Below, piece after piece: positions 17,189 to 26,013 of a stretch of DNA of 64,000 nt (position 1 is its first letter; each line of letters opens with the position of its first letter). The notes beneath the pieces are model-generated. The model was given only the letters and a program-made list of their open reading frames with translations. It was not told the DNA's origin and ran no database searches. The position numbers were made by a program, and so were the translations under genes. The DNA is from Metabacillus dongyingensis (GTDB taxonomy: Bacteria; Bacillota; Bacilli; Bacillales; Bacillaceae): assembly GCF_019933155.2 (NCBI RefSeq), contig NZ_CP082944.1, forward strand, positions 4,652,001 through 4,716,000. The letters run 5' to 3'.

Positions 17189-18421
17189 ATGAAAATCGTT
17201 TATATAACACAGCACTTTCCGCCTGAAATTGGTGCAGCACAAGGCCGTGCCTTTGATATGAGTACGAATCTTTCAAACTTGGGGCATGATCTGCATGTGC
17301 TTACGGCCTTTCCAAATCATGAGTCAACTTCTAAATTGTACAGCAAAGAGAAGGTGAACAAGCTATCCGTTTATCGCTCTTTTCGCATACGTGATACTAA
17401 AAAAAGTTCAATCCGGCGTTTAGCCAACTACTTGTCGTTCATGTGCTCAAGCATCTTCAGCGGCTTGTTCGTAAAAAAACCGGATATCGTTTATGCAACC
17501 TCCCCACAGCTCTTTCAAGGAGTAACCGGGTATGTGCTGAGCCGCATCCACAGAACAAAGTTCGTTTTTGAAGTCCGTGATTTATGGGTAGACTTCGCTG
17601 AAATTTTAGGTCAATTTAAAAACAAAAAATTACTGAATCTCGCCAGAAAGCTTGAGAATTTCATTTATAAAAAAGCGGATCTGATTGTTGTCGTCACTCA
17701 CGGCTACAAAGATCGTCTGATAGACCTGGGTATTTCAGCAGATAAGATCATCGTCATTCCAAACGGAGTGAATCCAAATACCTTAAAACCTGTTATAAAA
17801 AGGAACGATGTGAAAAAGAAATACGGGATCGAAGATAAATTCCTCGTACTTTATACAGGCAATATTGGGGCAGCGCAAGGTCTTAAGACCATCATAACAG
17901 CTGCAGTAAAGCTGAAGGATGACCCTTCTGTCTGCTTTATGTTCATAGGTGAAGGTGTTGAAAAAGAAGCTTTAATGGAACAAGTGAAAGCAAATGGTTT
18001 AACCAACGTGCTCTTTCTGGACAGCAAAAGAAAAGAAGAATTGGCTTCCTACTACGACAGCGCTGATCTTGGCATTGTCAGTTTAAAAAAGCACCCATTA
18101 TTCGAAATCACCATTCCATCCAAGGTGTTTGATTATATGGCGGTTTCACTGCCGGTACTGATCGGTGTTGAGGGTGAAGCCAGAGAGATCGTAGAGAAAA
18201 ATCATGCCGGCTTCACATTTGAACCAGAGAATCCGGAAGACTTTATCCGTGCACTCAAGATCGCTCAAAGTCAGCCAGAGACACTTAAAGAAATGAAGAA
18301 AAACCTGCGTCACCATCTTCTTCAATCTTTTAATAGAGAAACACAGGCAGCAGAGCTTTCTCAAGCCCTGCACTGCTGCAATGAATCTCAAAGCATCAAC
18401 CGCATAAAAAAAACGACCTGA
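17189..18421 (+). CDS. Family 4 glycosyltransferase, WbuB-like
   Basis: A 410-residue GT-B protein. The N-terminus MKIVYITQHFPPEIGAAQGR is typical of WbuB/WcaI-type GT4 enzymes. Further motifs are VFEVRDLWVDFAEILG near residue 127, NGVNP near 193, YTGNIGAAQGL near 222, and PSKVFDYMAVSLPVL near 310. It may add an aminosugar to a lipid-linked chain. It is the only plus-strand gene of the glycan locus and is divergent from the GT4 gene at 15837-16961. Its stop codon lies inside the bidirectional terminator that also serves mnaA. Confidence 0.88.
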   Translation: MKIVYITQHFPPEIGAAQGRAFDMSTNLSNLGHDLHVLTAFPNHESTSKLYSKEKVNKLSVYRSFRIRDTKKSSIRRLANYLSFMCSSIFSGLFVKKPDIVYATSPQLFQGVTGYVLSRIHRTKFVFEVRDLWVDFAEILGQFKNKKLLNLARKLENFIYKKADLIVVVTHGYKDRLIDLGISADKIIVIPNGVNPNTLKPVIKRNDVKKKYGIEDKFLVLYTGNIGAAQGLKTIITAAVKLKDDPSVCFMFIGEGVEKEALMEQVKANGLTNVLFLDSKRKEELASYYDSADLGIVSLKKHPLFEITIPSKVFDYMAVSLPVLIGVEGEAREIVEKNHAGFTFEPENPEDFIRALKIAQSQPETLKEMKKNLRHHLLQSFNRETQAAELSQALHCCNESQSINRIKKTT

Positions 18422-18438
18422 TTTTTGGATCAGGTCGT
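18408..18438. terminator. Bidirectional terminator between GT4 gene and mnaA
   Basis: ACGACCTGAT / ATCAGGTCGT stem with T7 on the plus strand and T8 on the minus strand. It serves the converging glycosyltransferase and mnaA. Confidence 0.88.
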
Positions 18439-18480
18439 TTTTTTGATTTAAAAGAAACATAAAGCTTCGCGCTTTTCTTA

Positions 18481-19626
18481 TTATACTTGGAACGGCACAG
18501 GCTTTTCATCACGCTTTTTGAAATAGTGCAGGATGGCTTCCACGATACGTCTGGAAGCTTCTCCGTCTCCATATGGATTAGAGGCTTTCGACATCTCTTC
18601 ATAGCGTTCTTTATTGTTAAGCAGCTCGTATGCAAGCTTATAGATCGTTTCCTCATCTGTACCCGCTAGCTTCAATGTTCCTGCTTCAATCCCTTCAGGG
18701 CGCTCTGTTGTGTCCCGCAAGACAAGGACAGGCACTCCGAGAGATGGCGCTTCTTCCTGTACGCCGCCTGAATCTGTCAGGATAATATGAGCTTTAGAAG
18801 CAAAGTTATGGAAATCATAAACGCCAAGCGGTTCGATCAAATGAATTCTAGGATCATTGCCAAGGATTTCATCCGCAACTTCACGAACAGCCGGATTTAA
18901 ATGGACAGGATAAACAACCTGCACATCATTATGCTCTGTGATCAGGCGCTTAATCGCACGGAACATGTTTCTCATTGGCTCTCCTAAGTTCTCGCGGCGG
19001 TGAGCGGTTAATAGAATCATGCGGTCAGATCCTACCTTCTCAAGCACCTCATGAGTATAGGAATCCTTAACAGTTGTTTTTAAAGCATCAATCGCGGTGT
19101 TGCCTGTTATGTAAATCGTCTCGCCTTTTTTATTTTCCTGAAGCAGATTGGCTTCCGCTTTGTCCGTTGGAGCGAAATGAAGATCTGCAATCACACCTGT
19201 AATTTGACGATTAACCTCTTCAGGGAACGGAGAGTATTTGTTCCATGTTCTGAGCCCTGCTTCTACATGCCCGACAGCAATTTGATTATAAAATGCAGCT
19301 AAGCTTGCAACAAACGTTGTCGTTGTATCGCCATGAACCAGTACAAGATCAGGCTTAACTTCCTTCATCACTTCATCTAAGCCTTCGAGCGCCTTTGTTG
19401 TTACACCTGTCAGCGTCTGGCGGTCCTTCATAATGTTCAGATCATGATCTGGAGTGACTTCAAATAATTCCAATACCTGATCAAGCATTTGACGATGCTG
19501 GGCAGTTACAGTAACGATTGAATCAATTTCATCCGGATACTTTTCAAGTTCAAGCACAAGCGGTGCCATTTTAATGGCTTCCGGTCTTGTACCGAAAATA
19601 GTCATGACTTTTAATTTGCGATCCAT
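18481..19626 (-). CDS. mnaA: UDP-N-acetylglucosamine 2-epimerase (non-hydrolysing)
   Basis: A 381-residue cytosolic enzyme that interconverts UDP-GlcNAc and UDP-ManNAc. Signature segments are MTIFGTRPEAIKMAPLV at the N-terminus, HGDTTTTF near residue 95, VGHVEAGLRT near 113, LLTAHRRENLGEP near 205 and LTDSGGVQEEAPSLG near 280. UDP-ManNAc is needed for the teichoic-acid linkage unit and, with the WecC-type dehydrogenase at 22986-24245, for UDP-ManNAcA. The start at 19626 is chosen from AAGGAG about 10 bp upstream and the family N-terminus. Confidence 0.95.
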   Translation of the reverse strand: MDRKLKVMTIFGTRPEAIKMAPLVLELEKYPDEIDSIVTVTAQHRQMLDQVLELFEVTPDHDLNIMKDRQTLTGVTTKALEGLDEVMKEVKPDLVLVHGDTTTTFVASLAAFYNQIAVGHVEAGLRTWNKYSPFPEEVNRQITGVIADLHFAPTDKAEANLLQENKKGETIYITGNTAIDALKTTVKDSYTHEVLEKVGSDRMILLTAHRRENLGEPMRNMFRAIKRLITEHNDVQVVYPVHLNPAVREVADEILGNDPRIHLIEPLGVYDFHNFASKAHIILTDSGGVQEEAPSLGVPVLVLRDTTERPEGIEAGTLKLAGTDEETIYKLAYELLNNKERYEEMSKASNPYGDGEASRRIVEAILHYFKKRDEKPVPFQV

Positions 19627-19750
19627 ATATACGAAACTCCTTTTATAGTCCAATTTAGGCAGCTAGTCTCATTATATCATGTGCCTGAAAAAGAGTATTT
19701 TTCTTTATTATTAGAATTTCATTTCATTTTAATTAAATATTTATAAAAAA

Positions 19751-19774
19751 GATGTGGTGCTATAACCCCACATC
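19751..19774 (-). terminator. Intrinsic terminator of the exporter/GT operon
   Basis: GATGTGG / CCCACATC stem followed by TTTTTT on the minus strand, just after the glycosyltransferase stop at 19777. Confidence 0.85.
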
Positions 19775-19776
19775 CA

Positions 19777-20994
19777 CTACGATAAATTGTCATACATCTG
19801 TATCAGCTTTTTACTTTCCGCATCCCAAGTTAAAACCTCTCTGGCAAGCAGGCAGTTTTGCTGATAGTAAGAATATTGATTCATAATCTCCAAAATGCCA
19901 TTTACAATGCCTTCCGGCGTTTCCTCTGCCAGCACGCCGGTATTGTACTCGTCAATAATGACAGACTTGCCGGGATGATTGGAAGAAACAGCAGGAACGC
20001 CCGCCTGAAGGTATTCAAAAATTTTATTAGGTGTTGAATAATAATTGTTTTTAGAAACCTTCTCATACATCACAAGGCCGATGTCAGCCTTCGCTGTATA
20101 ATGAATTAAATCCTCAGAAGATACCTGATCGTGAAAAAAGACCCGGTCTGACAGTCCAAGGGAATGAGTACGGCTAACAAGTTCTTCTTTCAAAATACCA
20201 GAACCAACCATCACAAGTTTAAAGGTTTCAGGAAGCTTAGCCATCGCATCAATGATCAATTCGAGTCCGCGGTACGGAGAGAATCCCCCTTGATAGAGCA
20301 GAATCGTATCTTCTTCCTTAAACCTATAATCCCAGTCAATTTGCTTATCCTGATTCAGGATATCCTTGTGAAAAAGAGGGATATTTTGAATGAGCACACA
20401 TGGTTTTTCACCGTTTTTTTCAAACAGATAATCTCTCAGATAAGGATTCACAGTAATAAAATAATCTATCTTTTTAAAAAGCCGTTTTTCCATGCTGTAC
20501 CCTACGATGCGGTCAAGCTGGTTACGCCCGGCCATCTCGTTGAAGATTTCATGTGAATCATAGATTAGTTTTGCAGAGAAATCATTTGAGAGCATGTGCC
20601 CCTGCCACAGCGTATTTAAATCATGACAATGAACGGCATCAATCGAGACATCTTTTAAATTCGCTTTGACCTTTTTATAAAACTCATAGTAGGCAAGGTA
20701 GTCTTTAGGTATTTTAACAATCGGCAGTCTGGCAGTGCGGACGATCAGCTTTTTTATTGCTGATTGTCGTGTTTGGCCGCCGGCGTTCCCTTTAGACATA
20801 GTAGCTTTCAGGCTTTTAACTGAAATGCCAATCCGAATCAAGTGAATGTTTTTATGTAAAAAAGGATCAGGCTCCTGGAATTCTCTGACGCAGGCTAAGT
20901 ATACGGCATGTCCTGCATCAGCTAATGCCAAGGCCTCTCTTTTTACTCTCGCATCATAAGGAATATCCTTATACAGCAGCATGAGAATATTCAT
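19777..20994 (-). CDS. Family 4 glycosyltransferase in the exporter operon
   Basis: A 405-residue GT-B protein. The N-terminus MNILMLLYKDIPYDARVKRE and the segments VHCHDLNTLW (near 133), IYDSHEIFNEM (near 155), LLYQGGFSPYRGLELI (near 248) and PNKIFEYLQAGVPAVSSNHPG (near 325) give the family. It starts with ATG overlapping the tagH-like stop (TAATG), so it is co-translated with the ABC transporter. That suggests it acts on the chain this transporter exports. Substrate unknown. Confidence 0.88.
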   Translation of the reverse strand: MNILMLLYKDIPYDARVKREALALADAGHAVYLACVREFQEPDPFLHKNIHLIRIGISVKSLKATMSKGNAGGQTRQSAIKKLIVRTARLPIVKIPKDYLAYYEFYKKVKANLKDVSIDAVHCHDLNTLWQGHMLSNDFSAKLIYDSHEIFNEMAGRNQLDRIVGYSMEKRLFKKIDYFITVNPYLRDYLFEKNGEKPCVLIQNIPLFHKDILNQDKQIDWDYRFKEEDTILLYQGGFSPYRGLELIIDAMAKLPETFKLVMVGSGILKEELVSRTHSLGLSDRVFFHDQVSSEDLIHYTAKADIGLVMYEKVSKNNYYSTPNKIFEYLQAGVPAVSSNHPGKSVIIDEYNTGVLAEETPEGIVNGILEIMNQYSYYQQNCLLAREVLTWDAESKKLIQMYDNLS

Positions 20995-21725
20995 TATCTT
21001 GCCTTTTTCATAAACTCATCATATTCCTTGACGATCGGGCCTGTTTCGCCAACAGCCTTTTGCTCGCCAAGATGAATCCAGACAACACGGTCACAGATCG
21101 CTCTTACTAAGTTCGATGAGTGGGTTACAAGAATAACCGTTCTTTCTTGTTTGATTTTCTCCATAATCGCTTCACGGCATTTCATCTGAAAAGCCGTGTC
21201 GCCTACTCCTAAAACTTCATCGATGAGCAGAATCTCAGGATCTAGCGAAATAGCAGTAGCAAAAGCGAGTCTTGATTTCATTCCTGCAGAATACGTGCGG
21301 ACAGGTTTATAGATAAAATCGCCAAGCTCGGAGAATTCTATAATGTCATCGATTTTTTCATCAATCGTTTTCTTTTTATGACCTAAAAGGAGGCCATTCA
21401 GATAGATATTCTCAATCCCAGGCAGCTCAGGCTGAAATCCCGCTCCCAATGAAAGAAGAACTGGATGCTCCTCGTCCATGATGCTGAATTCGCCTTTATC
21501 GGGAGAAATCAGGCCGCTGAGCAGCTTTAAGAGCGTACTTTTACCAGAACCGTTTCGGCCGATTACGCCAAGAACCTCGCCTTTTTTCACTTCGAAGTTC
21601 AGACCCTTCAGCGCCCAGAACCGGTCCTCTTTTTTATGAACACTGATTAGTTTTTTTAATGGTTTTTCTGTATGCTCCGGGTACGAAACCCAAAGATCTT
21701 TTACTTCAATTATATTTTCACTCAA
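20994..21725 (-). CDS. tagH: Polysaccharide/teichoic-acid exporter ATP-binding protein (TagH-like)
   Basis: A 243-residue ABC ATPase of the polysaccharide-export type. Walker A is GRNGSGKSTLLKLL (near 58), the signature region is YSAGMKSRLAFA (near 148), Walker B is EILLIDEVLGVGD (near 167), and the H-loop is THSS (near 209). It is much shorter than B. subtilis TagH (about 527 residues) because the C-terminal extension is absent; in size it is closer to staphylococcal TarH or short Wzt proteins. The start codon is TTG. It pairs with the TM subunit immediately upstream. The TagH name is by context. Confidence 0.82.
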   Translation of the reverse strand: MSENIIEVKDLWVSYPEHTEKPLKKLISVHKKEDRFWALKGLNFEVKKGEVLGVIGRNGSGKSTLLKLLSGLISPDKGEFSIMDEEHPVLLSLGAGFQPELPGIENIYLNGLLLGHKKKTIDEKIDDIIEFSELGDFIYKPVRTYSAGMKSRLAFATAISLDPEILLIDEVLGVGDTAFQMKCREAIMEKIKQERTVILVTHSSNLVRAICDRVVWIHLGEQKAVGETGPIVKEYDEFMKKAR

Positions 21726-22505
21726 TTAAATCACCTTAGCATATTCTTTTTCATTTTTGTTCAGCAAGCGGATGCCTAAATATAAAACGGCCATTGAAAG
21801 AATGGTTAAGATAGCCAGCGGCATGAACTCTGGAGGTTTTCCATACACCAGAATGTCCCGATATGATTCTATAAAAGTCGTTAAAGGATTCAGATAAAGC
21901 AGCGGAATTAATTTTTCCGGAACGGTCTTCAATTCAAACAATACAGGGGACAGATACATCATAGTCCTTGTAATATACTGCATCATGTTTTTCACATCGC
22001 GGATAAAGACGCCAAGATGTGCCAAGAAAATCATAAGCCCCAACAAACAAAATGCATTCAGGACAAAGATGAGCGGGAAATACAGCACGTTCCAAGTAAA
22101 GTCGATACCGTAAATAGCCAAAAACAAAAAGAGAACGACTACACTTATCAAATATTTAATACAGTTAACAAGCAAGCGGACCAATATAAAAATAATTTTC
22201 GGTACATACACCTGCTGCAGAATATTCCCTTTGGAGGAGATGGAATTCGTTCCATCTACTAAAGCAGCAGTAAAAAATTTCAGAGGAATTAAACCAGTAA
22301 AGATGACGACTGGATAATCTGGCGTGCCTCTATCAAGTATGACAACAACTAATAAGTAGAAAATTGCCATATAAAAAATCGGATCAAGAATCCACCATAG
22401 AAAACCAAAATATGTCCTTGAGTTATTTGCTTTAAAGTCTGAAGTAGTCAAGTGATATATTAAGTCTTTATTGTTTTTTATGGTTTTTATTGTATCTAAT
22501 AGCAT
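21726..22505 (-). CDS. tagG: Polysaccharide/teichoic-acid exporter permease (TagG-like, ABC-2 type)
   Basis: A 259-residue membrane protein with about six TM helices. An amphipathic N-terminus (DLIYHLTTSDFKANNSRTYFG) precedes the first helix. It belongs to the ABC-2 polysaccharide exporter family that moves undecaprenyl-linked chains outward. The tagH-like ATPase follows directly, and the two form one transporter. The region upstream (22506-22985) is long enough for a promoter, but none is clear. Confidence 0.85.
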   Translation of the reverse strand: MLLDTIKTIKNNKDLIYHLTTSDFKANNSRTYFGFLWWILDPIFYMAIFYLLVVVILDRGTPDYPVVIFTGLIPLKFFTAALVDGTNSISSKGNILQQVYVPKIIFILVRLLVNCIKYLISVVVLFLFLAIYGIDFTWNVLYFPLIFVLNAFCLLGLMIFLAHLGVFIRDVKNMMQYITRTMMYLSPVLFELKTVPEKLIPLLYLNPLTTFIESYRDILVYGKPPEFMPLAILTILSMAVLYLGIRLLNKNEKEYAKVI

Positions 22506-22944
22506 AAGATGTTCTCCTAACTAGCAAAATGTTGCACCTTAATAATAATATACTTACTTAAATCACCTTTCAAGTTTTACTCCAAATTGTAAAAGGATTG
22601 ACACGAATTAAAAACGTCTAATAGAAACCGGCTGTACTTTGCGGAAACCATTGTATGACAGATGCTGCTCTATTGCTCTGAATAATAACCCTCAGCAGGT
22701 TAAAACTTGAGATTGAGTAACCGCAGGAATGGTATATGCCTTTTAACAGCTGAAACTCTGTAATAGGGTAATCACGCAACTGCTCAAACGGCAAAATCAG
22801 GCAGCCGCAGAAAGCTCCTTTACATGCTAAACGTGTCCTTTTCCAGCGCATGACCAGAACCAGCAAAAATAGAATTCCCCTCTATTATCTGTCTAGATTA
22901 CCCCTAAATTTCGCATCCCAAAACCTTACGGCAGAATAAAAAAA
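22506..22944. other. Gene-free region upstream of tagG
   Basis: A 439-bp stretch between the tagG-like gene and the terminator of the WecC-type gene. An 82-codon minus-strand frame at 22618-22866 has no plausible ribosome binding site and no recognisable sequence. I see no repeat array and no clear promoter. Confidence 0.6.
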
Positions 22945-22964
22945 GACCATAAACGAATATGGTC
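22945..22964 (-). terminator. Intrinsic terminator of the methyltransferase-to-WecC operon
   Basis: GACCATA / TATGGTC stem with a six-base loop, then TTTTTTT on the minus strand, 22 bp after the WecC-type gene. Confidence 0.85.
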
Positions 22965-22985
22965 CATTGTAGATTCAATTTTGAC

Positions 22986-24245
22986 TTACTTTACAAATTT
23001 ATAAAGGTTTCCGAAGTTGATATAAGTGATCTCTTCCGGGCACTCTTTTACAATGTTTTTCGTGTCAAAAATTCTCTTTGTTTTCATGCCTGCAAAGTCA
23101 GCAGCATCGACTGATTTGAATTCGTTGTGATCTGTCAGAACTAAAACAAGATCAGAATCGTTAACTGCTGCTTTAAGGTCTTTTTCTACCCAGTCTTTTT
23201 GAACATGCGGGTCGTAAGCGATCACTTCGTTTGCACCAGCCATTTTTAACTGCTGGTAGATATCCATTGCCGGACTTTCACGGATGTCGTCTACGTTTCC
23301 TTTATATGTCAGACCGAATACAGTGATTTTTTTATCGTCTAAGCCGCCAAGCATTTTAGATACGTTTTCTACAACAAATGAAGGCATAGAAACGTTGATA
23401 TCACGTGCCTGATAGATAAGCTTCGCCTGTTCAGGAGCTTCAGCAACGATGAAATACGGATCAACAGCTAAGCAATGTCCGCCAACGCCCGGTCCAGGGT
23501 GATGAAGGTTTACACGCGGATGCTTGTTTGCCATTTCGATTACATCAAGTGCATTGATATCAAGCTCAGTACAGATTTTTACAAGCTCATTTGCAAGTGA
23601 AATGTTTACGTCACGGAATGTATTTTCCATAAGTTTGGACATTTCCGCTGTTTTAGCATCTGTTAAAATAAGCTCGCCTTCAACAAATGTGCTGTATACT
23701 TTTGCTCCGGCTTTTTTACAAGCTTCTGTCACACCGCCGATGATGCGGTTATTGTGAATTAATTCGTGCATAATTTGTCCAGGAAGCACGCGCTCTGGGC
23801 AATGTACTAAGAAGATATCTTCCCCGATCGTAAAGCCATGTTTTTCAAGCAGCGGCTTTACATGATCGTCCGTTGTACGCGGAGCGATTGTTGATTCAAC
23901 AATAACCGTGTTGTTTTTTTCCAAGTAAGGAATCATCATTTCAACAGCACTTAAAACATATTTTAAATCTACAGATTTATATTGATCATCTTTATTTGGA
24001 GTTGGAACAGCAATAATGAATACATCTGCTTTTTCAGGCTTCGTTGCTGCCTTGAATTTGCCAGATGCCATAACCTCTTCTAATGCATCCTGCAGACCAG
24101 GCTCTTCGATATGAATTTTGCCCTGGTTTAATGAATCAACAACTTGCTGCTGAACATCTACACCAAGCACGTCTACGCCATGCTTTGCAAACATTATAGA
24201 AGTTGGCAGTCCAATATAACCAAGACCAAGTGTTGCGATCTTCAT
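22986..24245 (-). CDS. wecC: UDP-N-acetyl-D-mannosamine dehydrogenase (WecC-type)
   Basis: A 419-residue NAD-dependent nucleotide-sugar dehydrogenase. The Rossmann start is MKIATLGLGYIGLPTS; the catalytic-Cys segment is GPGVGGHCLAVDPYF (near residue 255), preceded by NKHPRVNLHHP. This signature is that of WecC/ManNAc dehydrogenases rather than UDP-glucose dehydrogenases, whose motif is the GGSCFPKD seen in the gene at 31881-33191. It would oxidise UDP-ManNAc, made by MnaA, to UDP-ManNAcA. It is the last gene of the operon that begins with the methyltransferase at 29667. UDP-GlcNAc or UDP-GalNAc 6-dehydrogenase activity is a possible alternative. Confidence 0.88.
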   Translation of the reverse strand: MKIATLGLGYIGLPTSIMFAKHGVDVLGVDVQQQVVDSLNQGKIHIEEPGLQDALEEVMASGKFKAATKPEKADVFIIAVPTPNKDDQYKSVDLKYVLSAVEMMIPYLEKNNTVIVESTIAPRTTDDHVKPLLEKHGFTIGEDIFLVHCPERVLPGQIMHELIHNNRIIGGVTEACKKAGAKVYSTFVEGELILTDAKTAEMSKLMENTFRDVNISLANELVKICTELDINALDVIEMANKHPRVNLHHPGPGVGGHCLAVDPYFIVAEAPEQAKLIYQARDINVSMPSFVVENVSKMLGGLDDKKITVFGLTYKGNVDDIRESPAMDIYQQLKMAGANEVIAYDPHVQKDWVEKDLKAAVNDSDLVLVLTDHNEFKSVDAADFAGMKTKRIFDTKNIVKECPEEITYINFGNLYKFVK

Positions 24246-24328
24246 GTGAATTCTCCTCCAGTTGATTGTTCAAAAAATTTCTCTCATACAACAGTACAGC
24301 TTTGAAAACAGCATGTCAATGATTTGAG

Positions 24329-25969
24329 TTACGGCTGCTCTAAGAGAACTTTCTCATTTTTCGTTTCTGTTATTTCTTTAAGTTCTGCCTGAATCATTTT
24401 GTTTTTTCCGCATTGATACCTGACGATATGTGCAGCTTCTTCGGATTTTTGCAAAAAGGCTTTCGGGTGATAATAAAGGTATTCAATGGCTTCGGCAAGA
24501 CCCTTATAGTCCTCGCTTTCAGCTAAAAATCCGCAAGAATCATCTATGAATTCAGGAATGGCATATACACCGGATGTTACAGGCACCAATCCGCTCGACA
24601 TCGCCTCTCCAAGGGAAACACCTTGAGAGTCCATTCTCGACGGGCTTAAAAAGATGCCATGTGACTTATGCTGTTCAGCTATATCCTGCTGAGATAAGAA
24701 ATAGTTATGAAGATGAACATTCGGAATGTCTCTGATTGGCTCAACCACTTCATTAAACAACGGTCCCTGACCGTAGATGTCAAAGGTAAGATCATTAAAA
24801 AACGGCTTGTCTTTTAACTCAAGAATGGCTTTTACGGTCAAATCATTCGCATACGTCCTTGAAGCAAACGGCCTGATGGTTAAAATCCGCATTCTTTGCT
24901 CTTCTGGTTTCTCTACATAATTAAACAATTCATCATCAATTGCATTGTGGATGATGCTGTAGTTTTTAATGATCGTATTTGTATCTTTTTCAGCAACATT
25001 TTCTTTGTACCATTTTGAGACGAAGATGAATTTAATATCGTCATCTTTTGCCGTATAAAGATCCGCCATAAAGTCAAGCTGCTCCTGGTTCCTTTTCGCA
25101 TACTCAAGGCTTTTGCGTATTTCTTTGGTGCTTTGGTAGAAATTAAACCAGCGGCGGTACCATTTTGTTGTTTCGAACCCGTGAACCCAGATAAGTTTCG
25201 GAGTATAACGGGCTTTTGACTTTCTGACAGCTCTGTACATTCTTTCATTTATGAAGTGAAATAATACTTTCTTGTAGGGCTTTGCATTTAAAAGGTTCGT
25301 AAGCGCATCTTCCCCGCCTATAAAGACAGGTACACCATCATATACATAATGAGCAATGCTTGCAGGTGACGTATTCAGCCGGTAAATGGCTGCATTAATT
25401 CCGTTCTCTTTATACGCAAGCACCCGTTTATGCACGAACATATTTTGGTAGTACGTGTTCTTTTCAGGATAAACATTTGTCACAATCAGGTAATCCGCCT
25501 CAGGATATCTCAAAAACAATTCCTTCTGGCTTTCTTCAGTCGGAACATTGTAGGCAGAAACAGAAAAATCCGTAATCACCGCTTCTCCGGTTCCTGAAAG
25601 CCTAAGCCCTAATGAATAGCTGGCTACATTTTTCGGAAAGCTCAGGTTCATTTCACTGCCTAATGGATTGTACTGAACATACACCTTATTGTTATCTTTG
25701 TCATAACCGACGATAACCTGCTGAACCTGCACGCCGCTGTACGTTTTTCCGTCTATTTTAGCAATATACGTGTACTCAGCGTTCAAGCTGCGGTCAACTT
25801 TATTACTTTTATTGTAGTAAAGGATGATCGGATTGGCGTCTTTCTTAAGCTGAGTGATCTTAATATCCAGACGGTCACTGCCCTCTATCTGTACATCAAA
25901 GCTTGACGTTGTTTTTTTGGGCCATTTATCAAAAAAGGAATCCGTTTTAACCGGCTCTTTTGTTATCAA
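24329..25969 (-). CDS. Glycosyltransferase with N-terminal beta-sandwich-like domain
   Basis: A 546-residue protein. Residues about 20-145 look like a beta-rich accessory domain (many short strands, VQQVIVGYDKDNNKVYVQY). Residues about 155-535 are a GT-B/GT4 glycosyltransferase: LIWVHGFETTKWYRRW near 255, FIFVSKWY near 312, ILTIRPFASRTYANDL near 360, and the donor segment PSRMDSQGVSLGEAMSSGLVPV near 450. The start is TTG, with GGGAGGGG six bases upstream. It lies between the split glycosyltransferase and wecC. Its substrate is unknown; it probably elongates the same glycan. Confidence 0.85.
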   Translation of the reverse strand: MITKEPVKTDSFFDKWPKKTTSSFDVQIEGSDRLDIKITQLKKDANPIILYYNKSNKVDRSLNAEYTYIAKIDGKTYSGVQVQQVIVGYDKDNNKVYVQYNPLGSEMNLSFPKNVASYSLGLRLSGTGEAVITDFSVSAYNVPTEESQKELFLRYPEADYLIVTNVYPEKNTYYQNMFVHKRVLAYKENGINAAIYRLNTSPASIAHYVYDGVPVFIGGEDALTNLLNAKPYKKVLFHFINERMYRAVRKSKARYTPKLIWVHGFETTKWYRRWFNFYQSTKEIRKSLEYAKRNQEQLDFMADLYTAKDDDIKFIFVSKWYKENVAEKDTNTIIKNYSIIHNAIDDELFNYVEKPEEQRMRILTIRPFASRTYANDLTVKAILELKDKPFFNDLTFDIYGQGPLFNEVVEPIRDIPNVHLHNYFLSQQDIAEQHKSHGIFLSPSRMDSQGVSLGEAMSSGLVPVTSGVYAIPEFIDDSCGFLAESEDYKGLAEAIEYLYYHPKAFLQKSEEAAHIVRYQCGKNKMIQAELKEITETKNEKVLLEQP

Positions 25970-26013
25970 GACTGTCCCCTCCCGTCCTCAAATAAAAAAT
26001 TTGAGACTTACCT

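Noticed and set aside
22618..22866. 82-codon minus-strand frame upstream of tagG
   Set aside because: No ribosome binding site, no recognisable domain, codon use unlike the neighbours.
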